A stretch of 9,357 nt of DNA, from NCBI GenBank assembly GCA_900770765.1, contig CAAGLK010000053.1, forward strand, positions 1 through 9,357, read 5' to 3'. The DNA is from Helicobacteraceae bacterium (GTDB taxonomy: Bacteria; Campylobacterota; Campylobacteria; Campylobacterales; Helicobacteraceae). The notes beneath the pieces were generated by a model. That model saw nothing but the letters and a program-made list of their open reading frames with translations. It did not search any database and was not told where the DNA came from. Shown piece by piece: positions 1-6,247 of the stretch. A program made the translations under genes and the position numbers. Numbering within the stretch: the first letter of the stretch is position 1; each line of letters opens with the position of its first letter.

Positions 1-7
1 GATTCCA

Positions 8-1075
8 CTATTTTTCCTCTTTTAAAAACTCTCTTAAAACTTCTATGAAATTTTCAATATCTCTAAAATCAATATCACCAATATTTGCTACTCTAAAATG
101 TGAAAATTCGCCAACTTTACTAGGATATATCACAAAGCCCCTATCTTTGCAAAAACTATGTAATACATTAAAATCTATATTAGTTGGAATCTTAACTGAA
201 GTAATAATCACACTATAAGATTCTATAGGCAAACACTCAAAGCCTAGCTTTTCTAATCCGCCCCTTAATACTAAATTGCTTTGCAAATAGCGGTGATATC
301 GCCTTATTTGCCCCTCTTGACGCAATTCTAAAAGTGCTTGCTTTAACGCATAAATCACTTGCACAGGTGGAGTAAAACGCATTTGTTTTGTTTGCTTAAA
401 AAACTCCCATTGTGCTTTTAAATCTAAGTATAAGCTTTTTGCATATTTTGCCTCTTTTAAATTTTCATCTTTTGCGATAACAAAGCTAACTCCAGCCATA
501 CCTTGCAAGCATTTATTGCTAGTGGCAATTACAAAATCAACTTCTTTTAAACTAATAGGATATACACCAAAACTACTTATGCAATCACATATAATTTTTA
601 CTCCATAGGTCTTACAAATTTTGCTTACCATAAATAAAGAATTAATAAGACCAGAAGTAGTTTCGCAATGCACTAATGCTAGATGTGTAGGTTTTTGCTG
701 CTTTATAAACTCACTAAGGGCACTAAAATCCAATGGATAAAAAGGGCTAGATTCAAAAAAGCAAAAATTCATTTTGTATGCTTTTGCAATCTCTAAAAGT
801 CGTTCTCCATAAGCACCATTTTTTATAATTGCTACCTTTTGTTTATCTCCTATAATTGAACTCAGTGCGGATTCTATCGCTAAAGTCCCACTGCCTCCAA
901 AAATAACAGCACTAGAGTCTCTAAAGTCCTCTACAAATTCAACTAAAGATTCGCTAACAAAACTTAAAACTTCACTAAACTCAACTTCTCTAGGGCAAAC
1001 ATCCTCTACAACTTGCGCCATTTTTACACTCAAAGCTGTATTTGCTGGTCCTGGATTTAATAAAATATTTCTCAT
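8..1075 (-). CDS. phnW: 2-aminoethylphosphonate--pyruvate aminotransferase (PhnW/AEPT)
   Basis: PLP enzyme of 355 aa, the normal length for PhnW, which interconverts 2-aminoethylphosphonate (AEP) plus pyruvate and phosphonoacetaldehyde plus alanine in the cytoplasm. Family landmarks are in order: LLNPGPA at 5-11, GSGT at 61-64 (phosphate cup), NGAYG at 86-90, HCETTSG at 136-142, Asp164 in CDCISSFG (pyridine nitrogen), Lys188 in SNKCLQG (Schiff-base lysine), LDLKAQW, RFTPPVQ, GFVIYPSKVG, and FRVANIGDI near residue 330. The start codon overlaps the stop of the pntC-like gene (ATGA) and has a strong AAGGAG site 5 bases upstream, so coupled translation with good independent initiation is likely. 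PhnW is best known from AEP breakdown. Here, with PntC beside it and no PhnX in view, the synthetic direction (making AEP for transfer) is the better inference. In Treponema the same pair is one fused protein (PntC-AEPT). Confidence 0.9.
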   Translation of the reverse strand: MRNILLNPGPANTALSVKMAQVVEDVCPREVEFSEVLSFVSESLVEFVEDFRDSSAVIFGGSGTLAIESALSSIIGDKQKVAIIKNGAYGERLLEIAKAYKMNFCFFESSPFYPLDFSALSEFIKQQKPTHLALVHCETTSGLINSLFMVSKICKTYGVKIICDCISSFGVYPISLKEVDFVIATSNKCLQGMAGVSFVIAKDENLKEAKYAKSLYLDLKAQWEFFKQTKQMRFTPPVQVIYALKQALLELRQEGQIRRYHRYLQSNLVLRGGLEKLGFECLPIESYSVIITSVKIPTNIDFNVLHSFCKDRGFVIYPSKVGEFSHFRVANIGDIDFRDIENFIEVLREFLKEEK

Positions 1076-1749
1076 TTTTTCTCCTTTTTTAGCTCTTTAA
1101 TAATGTAAGATTCCGCCATATTTAAATGTGCTTTATTGTCAATTTCACACCAAATTAAATTTGGTATTTTCAAAGCACAAAAGCCTATTAAAAGCTCTTC
1201 ATAATCCCTTGCATTAAACTTAAAACTTTTAAAAGATTCCAAACAAACCTTAGAGATTCCAACAAACTCACCATAAATTTTGTTTAAATCATTTGCTTTT
1301 TTAGACAACTTAGAAACTCTATCATCTCGTAATTCCACAAAAACCTCATCGCCACTGCCGCTAACTTCACTCAAAAGCACTAAATCTTTATTTTTATTAT
1401 CAAGCAAACTTAAAATAGCCCTTTTTTCATAAATTAAATCAGATTCTAAAAGCAAAAAATCATCATTTATAAAATCGCTTAAAATGCGTAAAGTCTCTGC
1501 ACTACTACCATTTTCAAAATTTGGATTCTTATATAAAATAATGCTAGGCTTATTTTTAAAAAACTCAACATACATTTCACTCTTATAACCCACACCTAAA
1601 ATTATTTTAGAGATTCCTACTTCACTTAAGATTCTAACGCTTCTTTTAATTAAAGGCTCATTTAAGCCAAATGGTTGCAATAAGCCTTTAGGTTTATTTA
1701 AGTTTTCAAATCTACTGCCAAGCCCAGCAGCCAAAATTACCGCTTCCAT
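1072..1749 (-). CDS. pntC: CTP:2-aminoethylphosphonate cytidylyltransferase (PntC-like)
   Basis: Nucleotidyltransferase of 225 aa, predicted to make CMP-AEP and pyrophosphate from CTP and 2-aminoethylphosphonate, the activation step before phosphonate transfer to lipids or glycans. The fold signature is LAAGLGSR at 6-13 with KPKG at 19-22 (nucleotide and triphosphate binding). LLLESDLIYE at about 99-108 carries the metal-binding Asp104, and WCEIDN at 200-205 supplies the second metal-binding Asp204. The motifs SGDEVFVEL, YGEFVGISK and EIDNKAHLNMA closely resemble the N-terminal half of the Treponema PntC-AEPT fusion as I remember it. The direct link to phnW supports AEP over choline phosphate (LicC-type) as substrate, but LicC-like activity cannot be excluded from motifs alone. 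Its ATG shares one base with the stop of the kinase-GNAT gene (TAATG), so it probably depends on coupled translation. No clear Shine-Dalgarno is visible. Confidence 0.82.
   Translation of the reverse strand: MEAVILAAGLGSRFENLNKPKGLLQPFGLNEPLIKRSVRILSEVGISKIILGVGYKSEMYVEFFKNKPSIILYKNPNFENGSSAETLRILSDFINDDFLLLESDLIYEKRAILSLLDNKNKDLVLLSEVSGSGDEVFVELRDDRVSKLSKKANDLNKIYGEFVGISKVCLESFKSFKFNARDYEELLIGFCALKIPNLIWCEIDNKAHLNMAESYIIKELKKEKK
1081..1086 (-). promoter_or_regulatory. Ribosome binding site of phnW
   Basis: AAGGAG lies 5 bases before the ATG at 1075, inside the 3' end of the upstream pntC-like gene. It is the strongest Shine-Dalgarno match I found in the window and fixes the phnW start. Confidence 0.75.
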
Positions 1750-2714
1750 TACAACTGCTTTTTAAAGCTAAGACCAACTTGAGTAAAGCCAATCTTATCT
1801 GTATAAAATCTATGCGCATCTACTCGTGCATTGCCAGATTCCAATGCGATTTCTAAATAGCCTTGATTTTTTGCCAAAGATTCCAACTCTTTTAAGATTT
1901 TCGTCCCATAGCCTTTATTTCTATATTCGCCATCCACTATAAAATCGCAAATAAGCAAACACTTTTTACGATACAAAACACAAAAGGGCATAACACCACA
2001 AATAGAAATTAACTTGCCATTTTCAAAGAATCCCAATAATTTATAATTTGAATATTTAATTAAATAATAAACTTGCGAGATAAAATCTTGCTTCGACAAA
2101 TAAGGTCTAAGCTCTTTTATGAGTGGATAGGTATTTGTTAAATGCTCTTGTGTATTAAGAAGTTTAAAACTAGAATCCAAAGCAAGTTTAAAGCTAGAAT
2201 CCAAAAAGTCTAAAACTTTGCAAAATAACAACTCCGCCTTTTCTTCCAAACAATCCAACTTAGAATTATCTAAAACAAAATCTGCTTTAGGAAACTCTGG
2301 CTCTAAATCAACTCCCCAAACATTACAAATTTCGCCCTTTATAGCCTTAGAATACAAGCCCTTTTTATCCCTTCTAATAAGCTCATCTAGCGAACAAGAA
2401 ATCAAAATCTCATAATAATTTTTAATGTTTTTTCTATTGTGTTTAAAAAGTGCAGTTTGCATAGTTGCAACCGCAAATATAACGATATTGCCATCTAATG
2501 CAAGTTTTTCCACTAGTTTAGAAGATTGAAGTGCGATTCTTAAACGACCCTCTTTTGTATAATCAAAGTCGTTATAAATTTCGCGCAGAAAATCACCATC
2601 CAATAAAATCACATTACTAAATTGCGTCTTTAGCTTTTGTTCTAGTGCTAAAGCCAAAGTACTCTTGCCAGAGCCAGCAAGACCAGCTATCCAAATTACT
2701 GCACCATTTTTCAT
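1749..2714 (-). CDS. CysC-like nucleotide kinase fused to GNAT N-acetyltransferase
   Basis: Two-domain protein of 321 aa. Residues 1-170 are an adenylylsulfate-kinase-type P-loop kinase: Walker A GLAGSGKS at 11-18, LDGD at 38-41 followed by Arg44, LDELIRRD at 109-116, and the CysC-like stretch KGEICNVWGVDLEPEFP at 126-142. Residues about 195-321 are a GNAT domain with the acetyl-CoA loop RNKGYG at 265-270 and HRFYTDKIGF near the end. The linker holds an 8-residue tandem repeat (DSSFKLAL, then DSSFKLLN, 172-187). The kinase domain aligns without a gap to the CDP-amidate kinase at 5717-6247, so true APS kinase activity is less likely. Placed directly before pntC and phnW, I infer that it 3'-phosphorylates CMP-AEP and that the GNAT domain N-acetylates the AEP amine, like PhnO. 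Both substrates are hypotheses. The start is supported by AAGG 8 bases upstream, and a short phase-variable ORF precedes it. Confidence 0.78.
   Translation of the reverse strand: MKNGAVIWIAGLAGSGKSTLALALEQKLKTQFSNVILLDGDFLREIYNDFDYTKEGRLRIALQSSKLVEKLALDGNIVIFAVATMQTALFKHNRKNIKNYYEILISCSLDELIRRDKKGLYSKAIKGEICNVWGVDLEPEFPKADFVLDNSKLDCLEEKAELLFCKVLDFLDSSFKLALDSSFKLLNTQEHLTNTYPLIKELRPYLSKQDFISQVYYLIKYSNYKLLGFFENGKLISICGVMPFCVLYRKKCLLICDFIVDGEYRNKGYGTKILKELESLAKNQGYLEIALESGNARVDAHRFYTDKIGFTQVGLSFKKQL
2160..2207 (-). repeat. 24-bp tandem repeat in the kinase-GNAT linker
   Basis: Two adjacent 24-bp copies (2160-2183 and 2184-2207) differ at only a few bases and encode DSSFKLAL and DSSFKLLN. The unit is a multiple of three, so copy-number change would lengthen or shorten the interdomain linker without breaking the frame. 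Confidence 0.8.
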
Positions 2715-2790
2715 AGCGCAACCTTAATAATATTGTGGAATATAAAAAAATTTTTAAAAGTTGAAGTCGTAAAAGAAAGGCTATTAAGGG

Positions 2791-2838
2791 TTAAAAAACC
2801 CCCCCCCCCCGACAAGAAGTAAATTCAAAATATTGCAT
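2791..2838 (-). other. Possible phase-variable leader ORF before the kinase-GNAT gene
   Basis: An ATG at 2838 has a good AAAGGA site 5 bases upstream (2844-2849) and opens a reading frame that enters the 12-G tract. With 12 G, as here, it stops after 15 codons (MQYFEFTSCRGGGVF). With 13 or 10 G it would stay open, to 42 codons at 13 G, and end in a TGA that overlaps the kinase-GNAT start codon as ATGA. With 11 G it also stops early. The peptide resembles no family I know. It could be a translational leader, the stub of a decayed gene, or chance. Confidence 0.3.
2799..2810 (-). repeat. Poly-G tract of 12 bases between the two modules
   Basis: Twelve consecutive G on the coding strand lie in the 174-bp gap between the cytidylyltransferase stop (2889) and the kinase-GNAT start (2714). 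Such tracts in Campylobacterota slip during replication and change length. This one could affect a leader ORF, the promoter or the mRNA leader. I see no GC-rich hairpin terminator in the gap, and the rest is very AT-rich. A TATATT about 35 bases before the kinase start is a weak -10 candidate only. Confidence 0.9.
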
Positions 2839-2888
2839 AAGAATCCTTTAAAATTTTAAAAGATTTTAACAAAATTTTTAAAACAAAA

Positions 2889-3656
2889 TCAAGCTATATA
2901 AACATCTATCCCCAAATCACTCTTAAAGTCAATCTCACACCAGCCGCCATTTATCGCAATAGCTGCCGCATTGTTAAATTTATCAATCAAGCCTTGCAAA
3001 AAGCTAGTCATATACATATTTTTAAAATCCTTACCATCATACAGCGCCGCCCTATCTAAAGAATCGTAGAATCCTAAAACTTCGCTTAAAAACTCGCTAG
3101 AAAACTTAAATAGCCCAATATATTGCGCCTCTATTTCGCTATAGCTTTGCGGCTTTTTGCCAAGCTCTATCACCTTGCCATCCTTAATTTTAAGCGTCTC
3201 AGCGTCTTCTAGCGGATTAGCAAAGCGCTTATCCCACAAACTCCGCCACTCCTTATCCACTACAATTGACAGCGGCTCTACACTCGCCGCTAAAGATTCC
3301 ACAATTTTAGCACTATAAACAATATCCGCATAGGATATTATCAAATCCTCCCCAGCCCTAATACAAGATTCCAAGTACTCCCTAGCACACAGCATAGTAG
3401 CTACCATATTTGTGCTATCAAACTCGGCGTTTTTATAAATTTTATTTATATTAAATTTAGATTCCACATAGTTTTTTAGCACTTCAAACAAATATCCACC
3501 AACGACCCCAATCTCGCCCACTCCAGCGTCCCTTAAGGATTCCACCTCATAATCAATTATTCTTTTACCACAATACTCAACCATACATTTAGGAACGCTT
3601 TTAGTCAAAGGCATAAGCCTAGAGCCAAACCCAGCCGCTAAAATCAATGCTTTCAT
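2889..3656 (-). CDS. CTP:phosphoglutamine cytidylyltransferase (Cj1416-like)
   Basis: Nucleotidyltransferase of 255 aa. In C. jejuni, Cj1416 couples CTP to L-glutamine phosphate, giving CDP-L-glutamine and pyrophosphate, the second step of MeOPN donor synthesis. Visible motifs are ILAAGFGSRL at 5-14, the PKCMVEY loop with Lys23, FDSTNMVATM at about 79-88, the metal-binding Asp111 in SYADIVY, and WCEIDF at 239-244 with the second metal Asp243. The C-terminal motif matches the PntC-like protein (WCEIDN), so the two enzymes share a fold and probably ancestry. The gene starts one base after the formyltransferase-like stop (TAA-A-ATG) with only a weak purine-rich site, suggesting coupled translation. 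In C. jejuni this gene sits beside the kinase and hydrolase; here the methyltransferase and formyltransferase-like genes separate them. A sugar-phosphate nucleotidyltransferase is the main alternative, but the three partner genes make the assignment strong. Confidence 0.85.
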   Translation of the reverse strand: MKALILAAGFGSRLMPLTKSVPKCMVEYCGKRIIDYEVESLRDAGVGEIGVVGGYLFEVLKNYVESKFNINKIYKNAEFDSTNMVATMLCAREYLESCIRAGEDLIISYADIVYSAKIVESLAASVEPLSIVVDKEWRSLWDKRFANPLEDAETLKIKDGKVIELGKKPQSYSEIEAQYIGLFKFSSEFLSEVLGFYDSLDRAALYDGKDFKNMYMTSFLQGLIDKFNNAAAIAINGGWCEIDFKSDLGIDVYIA

Positions 3657-3657
3657 T

Positions 3658-4920
3658 TTAATTCTTAAAACAATTTAAAATCGCAATATGTTTCAATACC
3701 GGATGAATCCTATAATAAGTCTCACCTAAGCCCTCTTGCTTTTTTGCTCTAAAAGTAGAATCTCTTTTAAAATCTTGCAACACTTTAACTAAAGCTAATC
3801 CTCTAATATAAGGCTCCACTTGCATATCAATGTCAGTATTATTTAATTTCTTTATCTGCTCTTTTGAAAGACTAACACAGCCTAAAATATCCCCACAATC
3901 TAAATCTCTGCTTAAAAAAATAGCACTAGCTGAAATAGTGCCTTGTTCTAAAAGACTATAATAGCAAGTAGTAGAGCCTTTAAAATACGGCAAACTACCT
4001 GCATGAATATGTATAAACTTCTTATTGTAGCTAAAATGCTCTTTTGATAAAATACCACCAGCATAGCCAGAATACACAATAAACTCTTCAGGAATCCTAG
4101 CTAAAATACAAATAGCAGTTTCACTATTAATATCTTTTGTAGGTATTACTTCTACACAAACATTTTCTAGCTTTCTAATTGCTTCACAATCACCCCCTAA
4201 CAATAAAATCCTAGATGGCAAAAGTCCATTTGCCCTTAGAATCTCTAAATACATAAAACTTCTCTCACAAAGGGCAAACACCATAGCAACCCCACTTAAA
4301 ATCTCAATCTTGTTTTTAGCTATTAGTGGTAATTTCTTATCTTTTTCTTTAAAATCCTTAAAATTAATTTCTAGTTGTTGCGCAATTTTTAAATAATTGG
4401 AATCCAATTTTAAAGACAAAAGCCCTAAAATTGCCCAAACTTCACAAGAAATACTCTCATAAAACGCCCATTTTTTAGTCTTTTCTAAAAACTCTTGTTG
4501 CGAAATCAAAATATCATTAAGTTTTAAAAGCGTATTTAAAAATAAAAGATTCTTGCTTTTTTTATAAAATTTAACAAGCGCACAAGATAATGCAAGATAA
4601 TTATCTAAATTCTCATATCCGCTATTTTTATCTGGCTTTAGAATTTCTGCATTAGAAATGCTAGATAATGTAAAAGTGTATTTATTATAAAGTCTTTTAT
4701 TAACCTCAAAAGTCTTAATAACAAGACGCAATAATCTCTCATCAAATAGACACTTTTGTAAAATCTCTAAAGATTCTAAAGGCTTATTTTGCAAAGATTC
4801 CACATTTAAAAACTCCAATCTATTCTTTAAATACGCCTTTAAAAAGCCAACTCCATAAAATTTAGAATAATCATAAAATCTAGGATTTTCTAAATTGTTT
4901 GTAGCATATTCATACTCCAT
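3658..4920 (-). CDS. Formyltransferase-like protein with helical N-terminal domain
   Basis: Using the ATG at 4920 the protein is 420 aa. Residues 1 to about 230 are Leu/Lys-rich and look mainly helical; I do not recognise the family. Residues about 235-360 resemble the catalytic domain of 10-formyl-tetrahydrofolate-dependent formyltransferases (methionyl-tRNA and sugar N-formyltransferases): RILLLGG near 238, HIHAGSLPYFKGSTT at 304-318 and SRDLDCGDIL at 338-347. Of the usual Asn-His-Asp triad, His306 and Asp341 are present but the Asn position is His304. A longer frame from a TTG at 4944 would overlap the methyltransferase and lacks a ribosome site; AAGGA lies 8 bases before the chosen ATG. 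To my knowledge C. jejuni has no such gene in its MeOPN set. It might formylate or otherwise acylate an amine on a sugar or on the pathway product. The exact reaction is unknown. Confidence 0.65.
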   Translation of the reverse strand: MEYEYATNNLENPRFYDYSKFYGVGFLKAYLKNRLEFLNVESLQNKPLESLEILQKCLFDERLLRLVIKTFEVNKRLYNKYTFTLSSISNAEILKPDKNSGYENLDNYLALSCALVKFYKKSKNLLFLNTLLKLNDILISQQEFLEKTKKWAFYESISCEVWAILGLLSLKLDSNYLKIAQQLEINFKDFKEKDKKLPLIAKNKIEILSGVAMVFALCERSFMYLEILRANGLLPSRILLLGGDCEAIRKLENVCVEVIPTKDINSETAICILARIPEEFIVYSGYAGGILSKEHFSYNKKFIHIHAGSLPYFKGSTTCYYSLLEQGTISASAIFLSRDLDCGDILGCVSLSKEQIKKLNNTDIDMQVEPYIRGLALVKVLQDFKRDSTFRAKKQEGLGETYYRIHPVLKHIAILNCFKN

Positions 4921-4924
4921 TTTT

Positions 4925-5668
4925 CTATCCTTTTTGTGCCACAATTACCATTAAATTTGAAAATGCTTTTGAAAAAATCTTATGCAAAATTCTATCCATA
5001 AAGCTACCCAGTGGATTTAGTAAAAAGCCTTCATTTCTAGCCACTGCTTCATTAAAATTTGTCCTTTTTCTAAAACACTTAAATTTAAATAAAAAAGAAA
5101 CATTTCTAACATAACTTACTTTTTGCACTACCATATCATTCCCTAAAAATCTCAAAATATCGCTAAACTCAAAATGCCATCTATGAAAGCACTTAAATTC
5201 ACCTTTTTTCTGTCGTCTTATAATTTTTTCAATTAGTCTATTTTCTAAGCTATGATATCTCACAGAAAACACAAGCTGCCCTCCCTTTTTAAGCACTCTT
5301 TTGCTTTCATAAAACGCCCTTTGTAACTCATCCAAATCCTCAATATTATGATAAACGCCAAAGGCAAACACCCTATCAAAAGACTCATTAGCAAAATGCA
5401 TATCACACACATTTTCACAAAATACATTTGCATCTTTTGTGTGTTTTAAAATATTTTTAACTGCTATTTCGCTTCTTTCAATGCCACAAACCTCAAAACC
5501 ATTTTTTAAAAAATACAAATACACTCTACCAGCACCAACTCCAATTTCTAAAATCTTAGCTCCACTAAATACATTTTCTACAGCATACTTTAAAGGGTAT
5601 ATATCCCCCCCCCCCCCCGACAATATCAACACCGCAGCTCTCCCACCTATCATCCCAATATTGTTCAT
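4925..5668 (-). CDS. SAM-dependent methyltransferase, phase-variable (MeOPN-type, Cj1419/Cj1420-like)
   Basis: Class I methyltransferase of 247 aa as read. SAM motif I is ILEIGVGAGR at 39-48, with acidic Glu64 at the end of strand 2 (GIERSE), then FDRVFAFGVYHNIEDL (motif II region) and ESKRVLKKGGQLVFSVRYHS (motif III). In C. jejuni, Cj1419 and Cj1420 are the methyltransferases of the MeOPN set, so methylation of the phosphoramidate oxygen is the likely role. A 14-G tract encodes Gly18-21. The open frame starts at ATG 5668, behind a modest AGGGA. A better start exists at 5696 (AAAGGA 5 bases upstream, 20 bases after the kinase stop), whose reading MVKIFRDKENEQYWDDRWES looks like a natural methyltransferase N-terminus. 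That frame meets the SAM domain only with 13 (or 10, 16) G, giving 256 aa at 13. At 14 G it stops at 5565. The gene is therefore probably off, or made with an altered N-terminus, in this read. Confidence 0.8.
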   Translation of the reverse strand: MNNIGMIGGRAAVLILSGGGGDIYPLKYAVENVFSGAKILEIGVGAGRVYLYFLKNGFEVCGIERSEIAVKNILKHTKDANVFCENVCDMHFANESFDRVFAFGVYHNIEDLDELQRAFYESKRVLKKGGQLVFSVRYHSLENRLIEKIIRRQKKGEFKCFHRWHFEFSDILRFLGNDMVVQKVSYVRNVSFLFKFKCFRKRTNFNEAVARNEGFLLNPLGSFMDRILHKIFSKAFSNLMVIVAQKG

Positions 5669-5696
5669 TTTCTTTATCCCTAAAAATCTTAACCAT
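5565..5696 (-). other. Out-of-frame true N-terminus of the methyltransferase
   Basis: This 43-codon frame starts at ATG 5696 with the better ribosome site and enters the 14-G tract, then ends at TAG 5565 after about 13 codons in the wrong frame. Removing one G joins it to the SAM-binding domain. Its YWDDRWES segment is typical of class I methyltransferase N-termini, which is why I take it as the original start. Confidence 0.6.
5605..5618 (-). repeat. Poly-G tract of 14 bases in the methyltransferase gene
   Basis: Fourteen consecutive G on the coding strand near the 5' end of the methyltransferase gene. C. jejuni MeOPN genes, including Cj1420 to Cj1422, carry comparable hypermutable G tracts, so on/off switching of methylation is the expected role. 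The tract is preceded by TTGTC, as is the one at 2799-2810. Confidence 0.92.
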
Positions 5697-5701
5697 TTTT
5701 A

Positions 5702-5707
5702 TCCTTT
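5702..5707 (-). promoter_or_regulatory. Ribosome binding site deciding the methyltransferase start
   Basis: AAAGGA lies 5 bases before ATG 5696, in the 20-bp gap after the kinase stop codon. It beats the AGGGA 8 bases before ATG 5668 and so supports the upstream start, which is out of frame at the present tract length. Confidence 0.65.
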
Positions 5708-5716
5708 AATTTTATT

Positions 5717-6247
5717 TTAATGTTTAATTTTTTGTAAAAACTTAATAGCTTCTAAATAAAGTTTTTCAACTTTTAAATCAAGCTCATTTTGCTTCTTATT
5801 ATCAATTATAAAATGAGGATTTGGCTTATCATAAGAAATATCTATGCCAACTACATTTTTTATTTTTCCAGCTAAACACAAAGAATACATCTTATTTTTA
5901 TCACGCTTTATTAACTCATCTAAAGGCACATCCACCAGCACTTCAAAATAATTTTCAATAAGCTCCCTATTTTGCTTATAAACTTCACTAAATAAATTAA
6001 TAGTAGCACACAGCACAATCATATCTTTTTTTGCCAAAAATGCACAAAGACGCGAGATTTTAAGCCCCCCTTGCAAACGCTCATCTCTACTTCTACCTGT
6101 AACCCACAAAGTGCCATTAATTTCATCACCATCTAATAAAATCACTCTAGAATAAGTAGTTTCTAGCTTCTTTAAAAGTCCATTTGTAAGCTCACTTTTA
6201 CCAGAACCAGCTAAACCTGTAATCCAAATTACCGCCCCTTTTTGCAC
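5717..6247 (-). CDS. CysC-like cytidine diphosphoramidate 3'-kinase (Cj1415-like)
   Basis: Small P-loop kinase of 176 aa. In C. jejuni, Cj1415 looks like an APS kinase but phosphorylates the 3'-hydroxyl of CDP-amidate, giving the last known nucleotide intermediate of MeOPN synthesis. Seen here: Walker A GLAGSGKS at 11-18, LDGD at 38-41, LDELIKRD at 109-116, AGKIKNVVGIDISYDKP at 126-142 and FIIDN at 146-150. The residue after DGD that is Arg44 in the kinase-GNAT paralog is Asn44 here, and the following ND is absent, so the substrate pocket differs from the paralog and from typical APS kinases. I choose the GTG at 6247 because AAGGAG lies 5 bases upstream; a GTG at 6253 would overlap that ribosome site. 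The start overlaps the amidotransferase gene by 19 bases. The absence of sulfate-activation genes argues against APS as substrate. Confidence 0.85.
   Translation of the reverse strand: MQKGAVIWITGLAGSGKSELTNGLLKKLETTYSRVILLDGDEINGTLWVTGRSRDERLQGGLKISRLCAFLAKKDMIVLCATINLFSEVYKQNRELIENYFEVLVDVPLDELIKRDKNKMYSLCLAGKIKNVVGIDISYDKPNPHFIIDNKKQNELDLKVEKLYLEAIKFLQKIKH

Noticed and set aside
2218..2415. Plus-strand open frame of 65 codons
   Set aside because: It lies wholly opposite the kinase domain, has no ribosome site and low-complexity Ser/Lys-rich content; it is a shadow of the coding strand.
2715..2888. Rho-independent terminator between the two halves
   Set aside because: The gap has AT-rich inverted repeats only; no GC-rich stem followed by a T run was found, so co-transcription remains possible.
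4921..4944. TTG start at 4944 for the formyltransferase-like gene
   Set aside because: It overlaps the methyltransferase end and lacks a ribosome site, whereas ATG 4920 has AAGGA at good spacing.
5439..5720. Plus-strand open frame of 93 codons crossing the C tract
   Set aside because: Opposite the methyltransferase; its proline run is only the antisense of the G tract and no family is recognisable.
1749..6247. Sulfate activation (APS kinase, PAPS synthesis) as the role of the two CysC-like proteins
   Set aside because: No ATP sulfurylase or PAPS reductase is present, and the partner genes are the known MeOPN set, in which the CysC-like enzyme acts on CDP-amidate.
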